From Spirulina sp034932185 (GTDB lineage Bacteria > Cyanobacteriota > Cyanobacteriia > Cyanobacteriales > Spirulinaceae), in NCBI RefSeq assembly GCF_034932185.1, contig NZ_JAYGHW010000005.1, positions 1 to 64,000 on the forward strand: a DNA stretch of 64,000 nucleotides, given 5' to 3'. The notes beneath the pieces are model-generated. The model did not search any database. It was not told the DNA's origin and saw only the letters and a program-made list of their open reading frames with translations. Positions 7,915 to 17,600 of the stretch are shown one piece after another (position 1 is the first letter of the stretch; every line of letters begins with the position of its first letter). Both the position numbers and the translations under genes were made by a program.

Positions 7915-8241
7915 CTAAGGGAGGAAGCGATCGAGAGCCGCCTTCAGCTCCTCAATTTCCGCTTCAATATTGCCTTCTTCCGCAGCACGAGCCACACAGG
8001 CCGTCAGGTGTTCATCTAAAATCATCCGGGCGACTCGATCCAACGCCCCCCGCACCGCCGCAATTTGGATCAACACTTCCGCACAGTGGCGATCCTCCTG
8101 CACCATATTTTTCACGCCCCGAATATGACCCTCAATGCGAGACAAGCGATTAATAATCTGGCGCTGGGTTTCAACACTGTGGACATGGCTATGACCTTGG
8201 GGGGGAGCCGTTGTCGGATTGGGAGAATTGTCTAACATCAA
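7915..8241 (-). CDS. inrS: CsoR-family metal-sensing repressor, InrS-like
   Basis: A 108-residue four-helix repressor of the CsoR/RcnR family (DUF156). The sequence NRLSRIEGHIRGVKNMVQED is typical. With the first Met as residue 1, the candidate metal ligands are His21, Cys53, His78 and Cys82, the same positions described for the nickel sensor InrS of Synechocystis, and the short His-rich N-terminus (GHSHVHS) also fits. InrS represses a nickel exporter gene; no exporter is visible here, so the target must be elsewhere or unknown. Copper sensing (CsoR proper) is less likely because the ligand set includes the N-terminal His. It lies between rpoC2 and uppP. Confidence 0.85.
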   Translation of the reverse strand: MMLDNSPNPTTAPPQGHSHVHSVETQRQIINRLSRIEGHIRGVKNMVQEDRHCAEVLIQIAAVRGALDRVARMILDEHLTACVARAAEEGNIEAEIEELKAALDRFLP

Positions 8242-8300
8242 TTGGCACCTACCCTAGAGAGAATCTAGATTCCTCAAAAAATGGAGTGAGAAGTGAGGCG

Positions 8301-8337
8301 TGAGAAGTGAGAAAAATTGATCTTGCTCTTTTCTCTC
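8301..8337. repeat. 38 bp repeat downstream of rpoC2
   Basis: The block beginning TGAGAAGTGAGAAAAATTGA and ending in TTTTCTCTCT occurs here and at 18065-18102, upstream of rpoB, in the same orientation and with one or two differences. It contains a GAGAAAA / TTTTCTC inverted pair that can fold. The rest of the 174-base gap (8242-8415) holds an inverted GGGGCAAAAGAT / CCGCCCCTAC-type remnant and no gene. Confidence 0.7.
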
Positions 8338-8415
8338 TGCTCTTTTCTCTCTCCTTTGCATTTGTAGGGGCAAAAGATGTTCCGCCCCTACATTGTTCGC
8401 CCCGACAATAATCTC

Positions 8416-11400
8416 TTATTCCTCCTCATCCAATAGGAACGTGGCGTGTTCTGCTAAATCGTCCCCACTATCCAAGTGATAGATCCGGGCCGTTTGGTCA
8501 TCCAGCACCATGTCCTCATCAAGATCATGGCTATCGCGACTAAAATCCGCCCCGGCGCGACCATAGTTCGCCTCTGGTATGCCTCGTGTGGGGAGAGCGG
8601 GGGCGAAATCATGACCATTGTCAAAGTCGAGGCTGCTGTCGCGGAACTCCTCGGTGGCATGGAAGCCGGTTCCGGCGGGAATCAGGCGACCGATGATCAC
8701 GTTCTCCTTCAGACCCCGCAGCCAGTCGGATTTGCCCTCAATCGCTGCCTCCGTCAGGACGCGGGTCGTTTCCTGGAATGAAGCGGCGGAGATGAAGCTG
8801 TCCGTGTTTAGCGATGCCTTCGTAATCCCCAGCAGTACCGGCGTATACCGGGCTGGAGCGCCGCCGGTGATCCCCATCGCATCGTTCACCTGCTCCACTT
8901 GGCGCAACTCCACCAATTCCCCCGGCAGCATCGTTGTATCGCCGCCGTCGTCAATCCGCACCTTCGAGGTCATCTGCCGCACAATCACCTCAATATGTTT
9001 GTCGGAAATATCAATGCCCTGGGATTGATACACCCCCTGCACACTGTCCACCAGGAAGAACTGCGCCTTTTCCAGGGCAATCAATGCCGCCTGATAGTCG
9101 CCAATCTGGTCTTTGTAATATTCAAAGAACGTCTCCAGGATTTCATGGGGGTTCGAGGGGCCATCGGTAATCGCCTCCGCCGTTGTCACCTGTTGACCAT
9201 CGGAAACAATCGCATTCTGCCCCGGACTAATCGGGTAATCACTAATCGTCCCATCCTCCTCGATGATCTTAATATCCACCGTCTCATCCGCCTCATACAC
9301 CACCTGGGCCACCCCAGGGCGACGGGCAAACACACAGGCTTCCCGGGGGCGACGGGCTTCCAGCAACTCCTCAATCCGAGGTAGACCCTGGATAATATCC
9401 CCCGTCTTCGACCGTTCAAACACCAGCAGCACCAGGTTATCCCCCCGTTGCACCAGATCCTTATCCCCCACCTGCAACAATGCCCCCGCCGAAACCCGAT
9501 AGGGCCGCGCCCGGCGCAGAATCACCTCAGTCTCCGACAGTGCCAACACCTGCCCCGATTCCGGCGAAGGCACCCCAGGGGCCAACGCCTGCCCCGCCAC
9601 CACCAAATCCCCCTGGGCGAGATTTGGGGCAATGTCCAGATCCACCGTCAGCAGATCCGTGTTCCGCGTCACCAGCACCCGGCGCATTGCTTCCGTTTCC
9701 GTTTGAATTCCCTGGATCAACCCCCCTTCCTTACATTGAATCTCCGTTTTCGCCACCACCGCAGCGGGGGGAATTTCCTGGCCATCCTCCACCACGATGT
9801 AGGTCCTTGTCCCCCCCGTCGTCGTATCCGCATCCATATCCCGGCGAATCACCAAGGATTCTAAAATCACGATTTGCAGTTGATACTCCGTGTTCTCATC
9901 CTCAGGATCATGGGGAACCAGTTCGATATCGGCGCTCATCGTCGCCACATCGCCATGTTCATTGGCCACCCGGTCTTCAATCATCTCTAACACCAATTGC
10001 GTACTCAGCAATTCCACCCCATCCACGGACTTGACCCGCTCCCCATCCTTGTAGTAGAGCCGTTGCACTGCCCGCAGTTCAATCTGCTGCCCCGCCCCGC
10101 CATTGATCGAATCCTGGGACGGCACATCCGGTTCATCGGCGATCTGGTATTCCACCACCGGCCGCAGCAGCAGCGCTAACCCTTCCGGCGTGTCCACATA
10201 TTCCCCGTATTTCAACGCCGTCAGCGTGAAGCCGGGGAAGATTTCCGTTCCCGGTTGCAACAGTTGCCCATCGGCATCGACAATCGGGGGTTCATCCAGC
10301 ATATGCAGATCCCCCGGTTTAATCACCATTTCCCGGAGAATGTCGTTCTTCTGCACCACCTCCACAATCCCCGCCGATTGACAGAAGATGTCCTTGACCA
10401 CCTCTGTGCCGGCCTCCACATACTGCCCCTCTTCCACCATCAACAGCGAAATATCCTTGTTCACCTCATGGCATTCTTCGGGAATCCACAGCAGCGTTCC
10501 CCCTTTGGTGACTTCGTAGCCCTGCTTTTTACCGCGAGATTTCCCCGTTTCCACCCCCGCGTATTTAATCGTCCCGCCGGTTTGGGTGCGGTATTGGTCA
10601 TCGCTCAGTTCCGCAATCACCTGATGGTTTTGCACCTTCGCCCCCGGTGTAGCCTTGAGGAAGAACTGCTGGCCATGGCCCGTTTGAATGATGTACTGTT
10701 CCCGCGTCCCGGACACGGTGCGCCGCACACTGGCCTGATCCAACTGGACGGAAGCGGTAATAATCTCAATTTCCCGGCTCCCTTCCGTCAGCCGCACTAC
10801 GCCGCCGTGGATCGTCCGCAGTTGCGTCTGGGCTAACACCTCCCCCTGTTCAACGCGATCGCCATTCTTCACCACCGGCTCCGCCCCCGGCAACAGGTTA
10901 TACACCTCCCCCGCCAACACCCACAGCAGACCCCCCCGTTGGGCAATATGGGTAATATTCCCCTGGCGATCGGTCTTTTCCTCCGCCACCAGGCGGTCAA
11001 ACCGGATTTCCCCGGAGAGATCCGAAGCCACATCTTTGGTGGCCTTTTCCGTCGATTTTTGCCGTTTCGTAATCGACTCCTCCGCGAGGATCTGCCCCGC
11101 CTCCACCCCGTCGCCTTTTTGCACCAACAGCAGTGACCCAGGGCTAACCGTATAGGTGAATTTCTCTCCGCTCGTCGCGGTGAGGATCAGATCCCCCGCC
11201 ACCTCCACCTGCTCCAGGTCATCCCCGTGGCGGGTGCGCACCGGGCGGGTTTTCAGTTTTTTGCCAAATTGAATTTTCCCCGCCGCATCGGCCTTAAACG
11301 TCCGCGCCACTTCCCCGGTGAATACCCCCCCGGTGTGGAATGTCCGCATCGTCAACTGTGTCCCCGGTTCGCCAATCGATTGGGCGGCAATAATCCCCAC

Positions 11401-12354
11401 CGCTTCCCCCAGATCCACCAGCTTGCCATGGGCTAAACTCCAGCCATAGCAATGCTGACACACCGACCGGGCCGCATCGCAGGTCAGGGGCGATCGCACC
11501 TTAATCTTGTCAATCCCCGCCCTTTCAATCGCTTGGCTCAGGTCGTGATCCATAAAGTCATTGCGCCGGGCAATCACTTCCCCCGTTTCCGGGTGGATCG
11601 CATCTTCCGCCAGAGCGCGACCATAGAGACGACTGGCGAGTTTGATGAGAATGCGATCGCCATCCTTCATCGGTTCCGCCGTAATACTCCGCTGCGTGCC
11701 ACAGTCCGATTCCCGCACAATCACATCCTGGCTCACATCCACCAGCCGCCGCGTCAAATAGCCCGAATCCGCCGTCCGCAACGCCGTATCCACCAACCCT
11801 TTCCGCGCCCCGTAGGAGGAAATAATATATTCCGTCACCGTCAACCCTTCGCGGAAATTCGTCTTAATCGGCAGCGCAATAATTTCCCCCTGGGGATCCG
11901 CCATCAAGCCCCGCATCCCCACCAACTGGCGCACCTGGGAAAGATTCCCCCGCGCCCCACTAAAGGCCATCATATAGACACTATTCAGGGGCGTATTGTC
12001 TCGGAAATTCCGCACCACCTCATCTTTCAATTCCTCAGAGGTACTATTCCAGGTATCAATCACCTTCTGGAACCGCTCCACCTCGGTAATTTTCCCGGTG
12101 CGATAGCGCTCCTCCGTGATCGCCACCTCCGCCTCAGCGGTAGCCAGCATCGCCTTTTTCACCGCCGGCACTTGCAAATCATCAACACTAATGGAAACCC
12201 CGGCGATCGTCGCATAGTGGAACCCCATTTCCTTGAGGTAATCCGCCACCTGCGAACAGCGAGCGCTGCCATAGTTCGTATAGGCCCAAGCGATTAACTT
12301 TTTGAGCTTACCTTTGTCAACAATGTGGTTAAAGAAACGAGGAGTTTTAGTCAT
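8416..12354 (-). CDS. rpoC2: RNA polymerase beta-prime subunit (C-terminal part)
   Basis: A 1312-residue subunit carrying the C-terminal half of beta-prime, as in all cyanobacteria where rpoC is split. Visible marks: the zinc-binding cysteines in DCGTQRS, TCDAARSVCQHC, the trigger-loop region IGEPGTQLTMRTFHTGGVFT at about 330-350, and a very long middle insertion (the cyanobacterial SI3 domain of several hundred residues) before the conserved C-terminal part LPRIEELLEARRP and DSFISAASFQETTRVL. Length matches the family. It follows rpoC1 after a 261-base gap filled with repeats. The ATG at 12354 is the natural start. Confidence 0.98.
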   Translation of the reverse strand: MTKTPRFFNHIVDKGKLKKLIAWAYTNYGSARCSQVADYLKEMGFHYATIAGVSISVDDLQVPAVKKAMLATAEAEVAITEERYRTGKITEVERFQKVIDTWNSTSEELKDEVVRNFRDNTPLNSVYMMAFSGARGNLSQVRQLVGMRGLMADPQGEIIALPIKTNFREGLTVTEYIISSYGARKGLVDTALRTADSGYLTRRLVDVSQDVIVRESDCGTQRSITAEPMKDGDRILIKLASRLYGRALAEDAIHPETGEVIARRNDFMDHDLSQAIERAGIDKIKVRSPLTCDAARSVCQHCYGWSLAHGKLVDLGEAVGIIAAQSIGEPGTQLTMRTFHTGGVFTGEVARTFKADAAGKIQFGKKLKTRPVRTRHGDDLEQVEVAGDLILTATSGEKFTYTVSPGSLLLVQKGDGVEAGQILAEESITKRQKSTEKATKDVASDLSGEIRFDRLVAEEKTDRQGNITHIAQRGGLLWVLAGEVYNLLPGAEPVVKNGDRVEQGEVLAQTQLRTIHGGVVRLTEGSREIEIITASVQLDQASVRRTVSGTREQYIIQTGHGQQFFLKATPGAKVQNHQVIAELSDDQYRTQTGGTIKYAGVETGKSRGKKQGYEVTKGGTLLWIPEECHEVNKDISLLMVEEGQYVEAGTEVVKDIFCQSAGIVEVVQKNDILREMVIKPGDLHMLDEPPIVDADGQLLQPGTEIFPGFTLTALKYGEYVDTPEGLALLLRPVVEYQIADEPDVPSQDSINGGAGQQIELRAVQRLYYKDGERVKSVDGVELLSTQLVLEMIEDRVANEHGDVATMSADIELVPHDPEDENTEYQLQIVILESLVIRRDMDADTTTGGTRTYIVVEDGQEIPPAAVVAKTEIQCKEGGLIQGIQTETEAMRRVLVTRNTDLLTVDLDIAPNLAQGDLVVAGQALAPGVPSPESGQVLALSETEVILRRARPYRVSAGALLQVGDKDLVQRGDNLVLLVFERSKTGDIIQGLPRIEELLEARRPREACVFARRPGVAQVVYEADETVDIKIIEEDGTISDYPISPGQNAIVSDGQQVTTAEAITDGPSNPHEILETFFEYYKDQIGDYQAALIALEKAQFFLVDSVQGVYQSQGIDISDKHIEVIVRQMTSKVRIDDGGDTTMLPGELVELRQVEQVNDAMGITGGAPARYTPVLLGITKASLNTDSFISAASFQETTRVLTEAAIEGKSDWLRGLKENVIIGRLIPAGTGFHATEEFRDSSLDFDNGHDFAPALPTRGIPEANYGRAGADFSRDSHDLDEDMVLDDQTARIYHLDSGDDLAEHATFLLDEEE

Positions 12355-12357
12355 TTG

Positions 12358-12390
12358 AAGGATGTTTTGAAGGATGAAGGATGAAGGATG
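12358..12390. repeat. Heptamer tandem repeat (AAGGATG)
   Basis: Four AAGGATG units (12358-12364, 12370-12376, 12377-12383, 12384-12390) lie just upstream of the rpoC2 start. Short heptanucleotide tandem repeats of this kind (STRR) are common between cyanobacterial genes. The same heptamer recurs upstream of rpoC1. Confidence 0.8.
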
Positions 12391-12414
12391 AACAGGGAAT
12401 GGGGAATGGGGAAG

Positions 12415-12610
12415 GATCCCCCCGGCTGCGCCGACCCCCTTAAAAAGAGGGTTTTTTCCTTGAACCCCCCCTTTTTAAGGGGGGGCAGGGGGGGATCCTG
12501 CCCGTGGGTAGCCGGTGCTAGATCCCCCCGGCTGCGCCGACCCCCTTAAACAGGGGGTTTTTTTCCTTGAACCCCCCCTTTTTAAGGGGGGGCAGGGGGG
12601 GATCCTGCCC
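12415..12610. repeat. Two tandem copies of a 90 bp palindromic element
   Basis: Copies at 12415-12503 and 12521-12610 both begin with GATCCCCCCGGCTGCGCCGA and end with GGGGGGATCCTGCCC, in the same orientation with 17 bases between. Each has an internal strong hairpin, CCCCCCCTTTTTAAGGGGGGG, plus complementary ends (GATCC/GGATC). They occupy almost the whole rpoC1-rpoC2 gap, starting 5 bases below the rpoC1 stop, so transcription of rpoC2 must pass two strong hairpins. The core resembles elements at 45944, 47013 and 52336. Confidence 0.85.
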
Positions 12611-12615
12611 CCGAC

Positions 12616-14550
12616 CTACGCAATCCCCAACGCCTCCCCGATGGTTTTGTTGTAGATAATCCGCCCCGGAGTCGTATAGACATATTGGAAACGCTCCCCC
12701 TCCTCCGTTTCCCGGATCAGGCGGGTGGGCAGGTAAGTCTCCTCCCCCCGGGGTTCCCCATAGCAGCGAATGCCTGGGGCCGTGGCGATCGCCAACTCCA
12801 CCTCCGCCTTTGCCACCTCCACCTCACCCCCATAGCGCAGCCAAACATACTCATGGATATTCAATTGAGCCTGCTCAAAAGCTTGGAGCGTGTCATCCAT
12901 CGAAGCAAACCGGCGGGCTTGGCCCCCCTTAATCCGCTCCAACGCCTCATCCCCATTCCTCACCAGAGCCGGCCGCTCATAGTCAGGATTTTCCGCCGTC
13001 AGGTAATAGCAACCCAACACCATATCCTGAGAAGGAGCCACAATCGGCCCCCCCGTTGCCGGAGAAAGAATATTGTGGCAAGCCAGCATCAACAACCGCG
13101 CCTCCGCCTGCGCCTCCAACGACAGCGGCACATGAACCGCCATCTGATCCCCGTCAAAATCCGCATTAAACGCCGGACAAACCAAAGGATGCAGTTGAAT
13201 CGCCCGCCCCTCCACCAAAATCGGTTCAAAGGCCTGAATCCCCAAGCGGTGCAACGTCGGCGCACGGTTCAGCAGCACCGGATGGCCCGCAATCACCTCC
13301 TCCAACACATCCCACACCGTGGGATCGCCCCGCTGGATCAGCTTTTTCGCCGCCTTAATATTGTTCACCAACCCACCCTTAATCAAGCGGTGAATCACAA
13401 AAGGCTGAAACAATTCGATCGCCATCTCCCGAGGCAGACCACATTGATAAATCCGCAACTTCGGCCCCACCACAATCACCGACCGTCCGGAATAATCCAC
13501 CCGTTTCCCCAGCAAATTCTGCCGGAACCGGCCCTGTTTCCCCTCGATAATATCCGAGAGGGATTTCAGGGGGCGATTATTGGCCCCCACCACCGTACGA
13601 CCCCGGCGGCCATTGTCAATCAGCGCATCCACCGCCTCCTGGAGCATCCGTTTTTCATTGCGGACAATGATTTCCGGCGCAAGAATTTCCTGCAACCGCG
13701 CCAGACGATTATTGCGGTTAATCACCCGGCGATAGAGATCATTTAAATCCGACGTGGCAAACCGCCCCCCATCCAACTGCACCATCGGCCGCAGATCCGG
13801 GGGAATCACCGGAATATAGGAAAGGATCATCCATTCCGGTCGCGCCCCCGTAGCAATAAAGTTATCAATCACCCGCAGCCGCTTAATCAGCTTGGCCCGC
13901 TTTTGCCCCTTGGCCCCGGAAATTTCCTCCCGCAGCTTTTCCGCCTCCTCCTCCAGGTTAATCTCCTCCAGCAACCGCTGCACCGCTTCCGCCCCAATCC
14001 CCACCTCAATGCCTTCCAGTTGAGAATCCTCCTCATAGAGTTGCTCCTCAATTTCCAGCCATTGGTCTTCCGTGAGCAATTGGCGATAGCTCAAGTTACT
14101 GGCATTGCCGGGATCCAACACCACATAGGCATTGAAATAAACAATCTGCTCCACATCCCGCAGCGCCATATCCAGCAGAATGCTCAAATAGCTAGGGATG
14201 CCCTTGAGATACCACACATGGGTAACGGGGGCCGCCAGTTTGATGTAGCCCATCCGGTGGCGACGGACGCGGGATTCTGTCACCTCCACACCGCAGCGTT
14301 CGCAAACAATGCCGCGATGGCGAACCCGTTTATATTTGCCGCAGTGGCATTCCCAATCTTTGGCGGGGCCAAAGATGCGCTCGCAGAACAGGCCGTCCAT
14401 TTCGGGCTTGAGGGTGCGGTAATTGATCGTTTCGGGTTTAGTGACTTCCCCCACCAATTGGCCATTGGGGAGAGTCCGTTCCCCCCATTGACGAATGCGA
14501 TCGGGGGAAGCTATGCCGATTTTTACGTAGTCGAAACGGTTGTCAGACAT
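12616..14550 (-). CDS. rpoC1: RNA polymerase gamma subunit (N-terminal part of beta-prime)
   Basis: A 644-residue subunit equal to the N-terminal half of beta-prime. It carries the zinc ribbon (CHCGKYKRVRHRGIVCERCG) and the absolutely conserved Mg-binding motif NADFDGDQMAVH, plus the lid/rudder region with GRRGRTVVG and GKQGRFRQNLLGKRVDYSGR. The reading frame is open for 70 more codons upstream (to 14760), but that part is a low-complexity product of the repeat-rich gap and the rpoB end; MSDNRFDYVKIGIASPD at 14550 is the family start. It is the middle gene of rpoB-rpoC1-rpoC2. Confidence 0.97.
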   Translation of the reverse strand: MSDNRFDYVKIGIASPDRIRQWGERTLPNGQLVGEVTKPETINYRTLKPEMDGLFCERIFGPAKDWECHCGKYKRVRHRGIVCERCGVEVTESRVRRHRMGYIKLAAPVTHVWYLKGIPSYLSILLDMALRDVEQIVYFNAYVVLDPGNASNLSYRQLLTEDQWLEIEEQLYEEDSQLEGIEVGIGAEAVQRLLEEINLEEEAEKLREEISGAKGQKRAKLIKRLRVIDNFIATGARPEWMILSYIPVIPPDLRPMVQLDGGRFATSDLNDLYRRVINRNNRLARLQEILAPEIIVRNEKRMLQEAVDALIDNGRRGRTVVGANNRPLKSLSDIIEGKQGRFRQNLLGKRVDYSGRSVIVVGPKLRIYQCGLPREMAIELFQPFVIHRLIKGGLVNNIKAAKKLIQRGDPTVWDVLEEVIAGHPVLLNRAPTLHRLGIQAFEPILVEGRAIQLHPLVCPAFNADFDGDQMAVHVPLSLEAQAEARLLMLACHNILSPATGGPIVAPSQDMVLGCYYLTAENPDYERPALVRNGDEALERIKGGQARRFASMDDTLQAFEQAQLNIHEYVWLRYGGEVEVAKAEVELAIATAPGIRCYGEPRGEETYLPTRLIRETEEGERFQYVYTTPGRIIYNKTIGEALGIA

Positions 14551-14556
14551 AAGATC

Positions 14557-14630
14557 AAGGATGAAGGATGAAGGATGAAGGATGAAGGGGGAGGGATTTT
14601 TGAAGGATGAAGGGGGAGGGATGAAGGATT
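14557..14630. repeat. Heptamer tandem repeats between rpoB and rpoC1
   Basis: Four perfect AAGGATG units (14557-14584) are followed by degenerate units and AAGGGGGAGGG blocks, then by CCTTCTG repeats up to about 14675 on the complementary pattern. They fill the 130-base rpoB-rpoC1 gap. Purine-rich above and pyrimidine-rich below, the two halves can pair as a long imperfect hairpin. Confidence 0.75.
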
Positions 14631-14680
14631 TTTGTGGCAATTTCTGCCTTCTGCCTTCATCCTTCTGCCTTCTGCCTTTC

Positions 14681-17600
14681 TTACGCTTCGTCTTCTTGGA
14701 GGTCGTCAGCGGTGAGGGATTCGTAGGTGGGGCGGTTGGGGGCGCGGCGGCGATCCACATCGGCCATTAAGTCCACTTCGGTGTCGTCGCTGTTGCCGTC
14801 GGTGGCGGTTTCGACTTTGTGGACGGCAATATCTAGGCCGAGGGATTGAAGTTCCCGCATGAGCACCTTAAAGGATTCCGGTGTGCCGGGGCGGGGAATG
14901 GGTTTGCCCTTGACGATCGCATTTAAGGCTTCATTGCGCCCCTGCATATCGTCGGATTTCACCGTGAGCAATTCCTGGAGAATGTAGCCTGCGCCGTAGG
15001 CTTCCAAGGCCCACACCTCCATTTCTCCGAACCGCTGTCCCCCCTGTTGGGCTTTGCCCCCTAGGGGTTGTTGGGTGACGAGGGAGTAAGGCCCCGTGGA
15101 ACGGGCGTGAATCTTATCATCAACGAGGTGAACGAGTTTGAGCATATAGGCAATGCCTACAGCGACGGGACTATCGAAGGGTTCGCCGGTGCGGCCATCG
15201 CGGACGGTGATCTTACCAGGGTTATCGAGGCTGAACACCCAACTTTTACCGGGTTTGCGGCTGGCTTCTTCGAGCTTGCCATGGACAGCGGTGCGGCTGG
15301 CTTCTTCCCCATACATTTCATCAAAGGGGGTGATTTTAAACCGCACGCCGAGGTTTTCCCCGGCCCAGCCCAGGAGGCATTCAAACACCTGGCCCACATT
15401 CATCCGGGACGGCACACCGAGGGGATTGAGGACAATATCCACGGGGCGGCCATCGGGGAGGTAGGGCATATCTTCGGCGGCCATAATCCGGGAAATAATC
15501 CCCTTATTGCCATGGCGACCGGCCATTTTATCCCCCACTTGGATCTTGCGTTTTTGGGCGACATAGACCCGTACCACCATGTTCGCGCCGGGGGGAAGTT
15601 CATCCCCCTGCTCACGGGTGAAGACGCGCACATCGACAACGCGACCCTTTTCGCCGTTGGGAACCCGCAGGGAGTTATCCCGGACATCGCGGGCTTTTTC
15701 GCCGAAGATGGCGCGGAGCAGTTTTTCCTCTGGGGGTTGGTCGGATTCGCCTTTGGGGGTGACTTTGCCGACGAGGATATCGCTGGATTCCACCCAAGCG
15801 CCAATGCGGATGATGCCCCGCTCATCGAGGTTGCGGAGGGCATCTTCCCCAACGTTGGGAATTTCGCGGGTGATTTCTTCGGGGCCTAATTTGGTTTGGC
15901 GGGCTTCAATTTCGTATTTTTCGATGTGAATACTGGTGTAGACATCATCCATGACGAGGCGTTCACTGATCAGGATCGCATCTTCGTAGTTGTAGCCTTC
16001 CCAAGGCATATAGGCGAGGAGGATGTTCTGCCCCAGAGCCAGTTCACCCCCTTCGGTAGCGGAACCATCGGCTAAGACTTGACCGGGAACCACCGGCTCA
16101 TCTTGATAGACCAGGGGCCGCTGGTTGAGGCAGGTGTCTTGGTTGGAGCGTTGGTATTTTTGAATTTCGTACTCCACTTCTGCCGGGAGGGTTTGGTTGG
16201 CTTCCTCGGCGGCGGCAATTTCCTCTTCGCTCCAATCGACCCGAATCCGCACCGATTCCGCATCCACATAGCTCACTGTTCCATAATGGCGCGACACCAC
16301 CACCATGCCGGAGTCGCGGGCGGCCTGTGCCTCTAAACCCGTCCCCACCAGGGGCCGCTCCGGTCGCAACAGAGGCACGGCTTGCCGCTGCATATTGGAA
16401 CCCATCAGGGCGCGGTTCGCGTCGTCGTGCTCCAGGAAGGGGATTAATGAGGTGGCGACGGAGACGATTTGCATCGGGGAAACCGCTACATAGTCTACCT
16501 GTTCGGGGGTGGTGGTGGAGAATTCCTGCCGATAGCGGACGGGGACGCGATCGCCCTTAATTTTATTATTTTCATCGGTGGACACATCCCCCGGAGCCAC
16601 CTGAAGATCATCCTCTTGATCGGCGGTGAGGTATTCAGGGGTATCGGTATAAAGCACATGGCCATTTTCCACCCGGTAATAGGGGGTTTCAATAAAGCCG
16701 TACTGATTAACGCGGGCATAGGTAGCCAAGGAGCCGATCAGCCCGGCGTTGGGGCCTTCCGGCGTTTCCACCGGACAGATCCGCCCATAGTGGGAGGGGT
16801 GAATATCCCGCACCGCAAAGCCGGCCCGCTCACGGGTGAGACCGCCGGGGCCCAGGGCAGAAAGGCGGCGTTTATGGGTCAATTCCGCGAGGGGATTGGT
16901 TTGATCCATAAATTGGGACAGTTGGGAGGAGCCGAAAAATTCCTTAATGGCAGCCACCAGGGGCTTAGGGTTCACCAACGAAGCGGGGGTGAGGGAATCG
17001 GCTTCAGAAACCGTCATTCGTTCCCGGATGATCCGCTCTAACCGATTCAACCCAACCCGGACTTGGTTTTGCAGCAGTTCCCCCACCGAACGCACCCGCC
17101 GATTCCCCAAGTGGTCAATATCATCGGTGTTACCGCTATCAAACTCCAGGTTAATCAGGTAGTTGATTGCCGCCATGATGTCATCGTTGGTGAGAACGCG
17201 GATCGTGTCGGGGGTGTTGAGGCGGAGTTTTTTGTTGATTTTGTAGCGGCCCACCTTGCCCAAGTCGTAGCGCTTGTTATCGAAAAAGCGGGATTCGAGC
17301 AACTGACGACCGCCGTTCACCGTGGGGGGTTCACCGGGACGGAGCTTGCGGTACAACTCCATCAAGGCTTCTTCCTCAGTGGGGTTGCCTTCTTTATCGA
17401 GGGTTTTCTGATAGAAATCGGGGTGGCGTAGGCCATCCATGATTTCGTTATCGGTGAGGCCGATCGCCTTCAGTAAAACCTGAGCCGACAGTTTGCGGGT
17501 TTTATCAATGCGCACCCACACCAAACTATTTTTATCGGTTTCAAACTTGAGCCAGGCCCCCCGGTTGGGGATCAGGGAGGCGGAATAGGTGCGGCGACCG

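Noticed and set aside
9480..10034. Long open frames on the plus strand across rpoC2 and rpoC1 (for example 9480-10034 and 11452-12297)
   Set aside because: They are antisense shadows of the GC-rich polymerase genes, with Pro/Arg/His-rich composition and no recognisable domain.
14551..14760. 70-codon N-terminal extension of rpoC1
   Set aside because: It encodes repeat-derived low-complexity sequence overlapping the rpoB end; the conserved N-terminus starts at 14550.
15068..15889. A 273-codon plus-strand frame opposite rpoB
   Set aside because: It is the complement of conserved rpoB codons, and its Gly/Ala/Phe-rich product matches no family.
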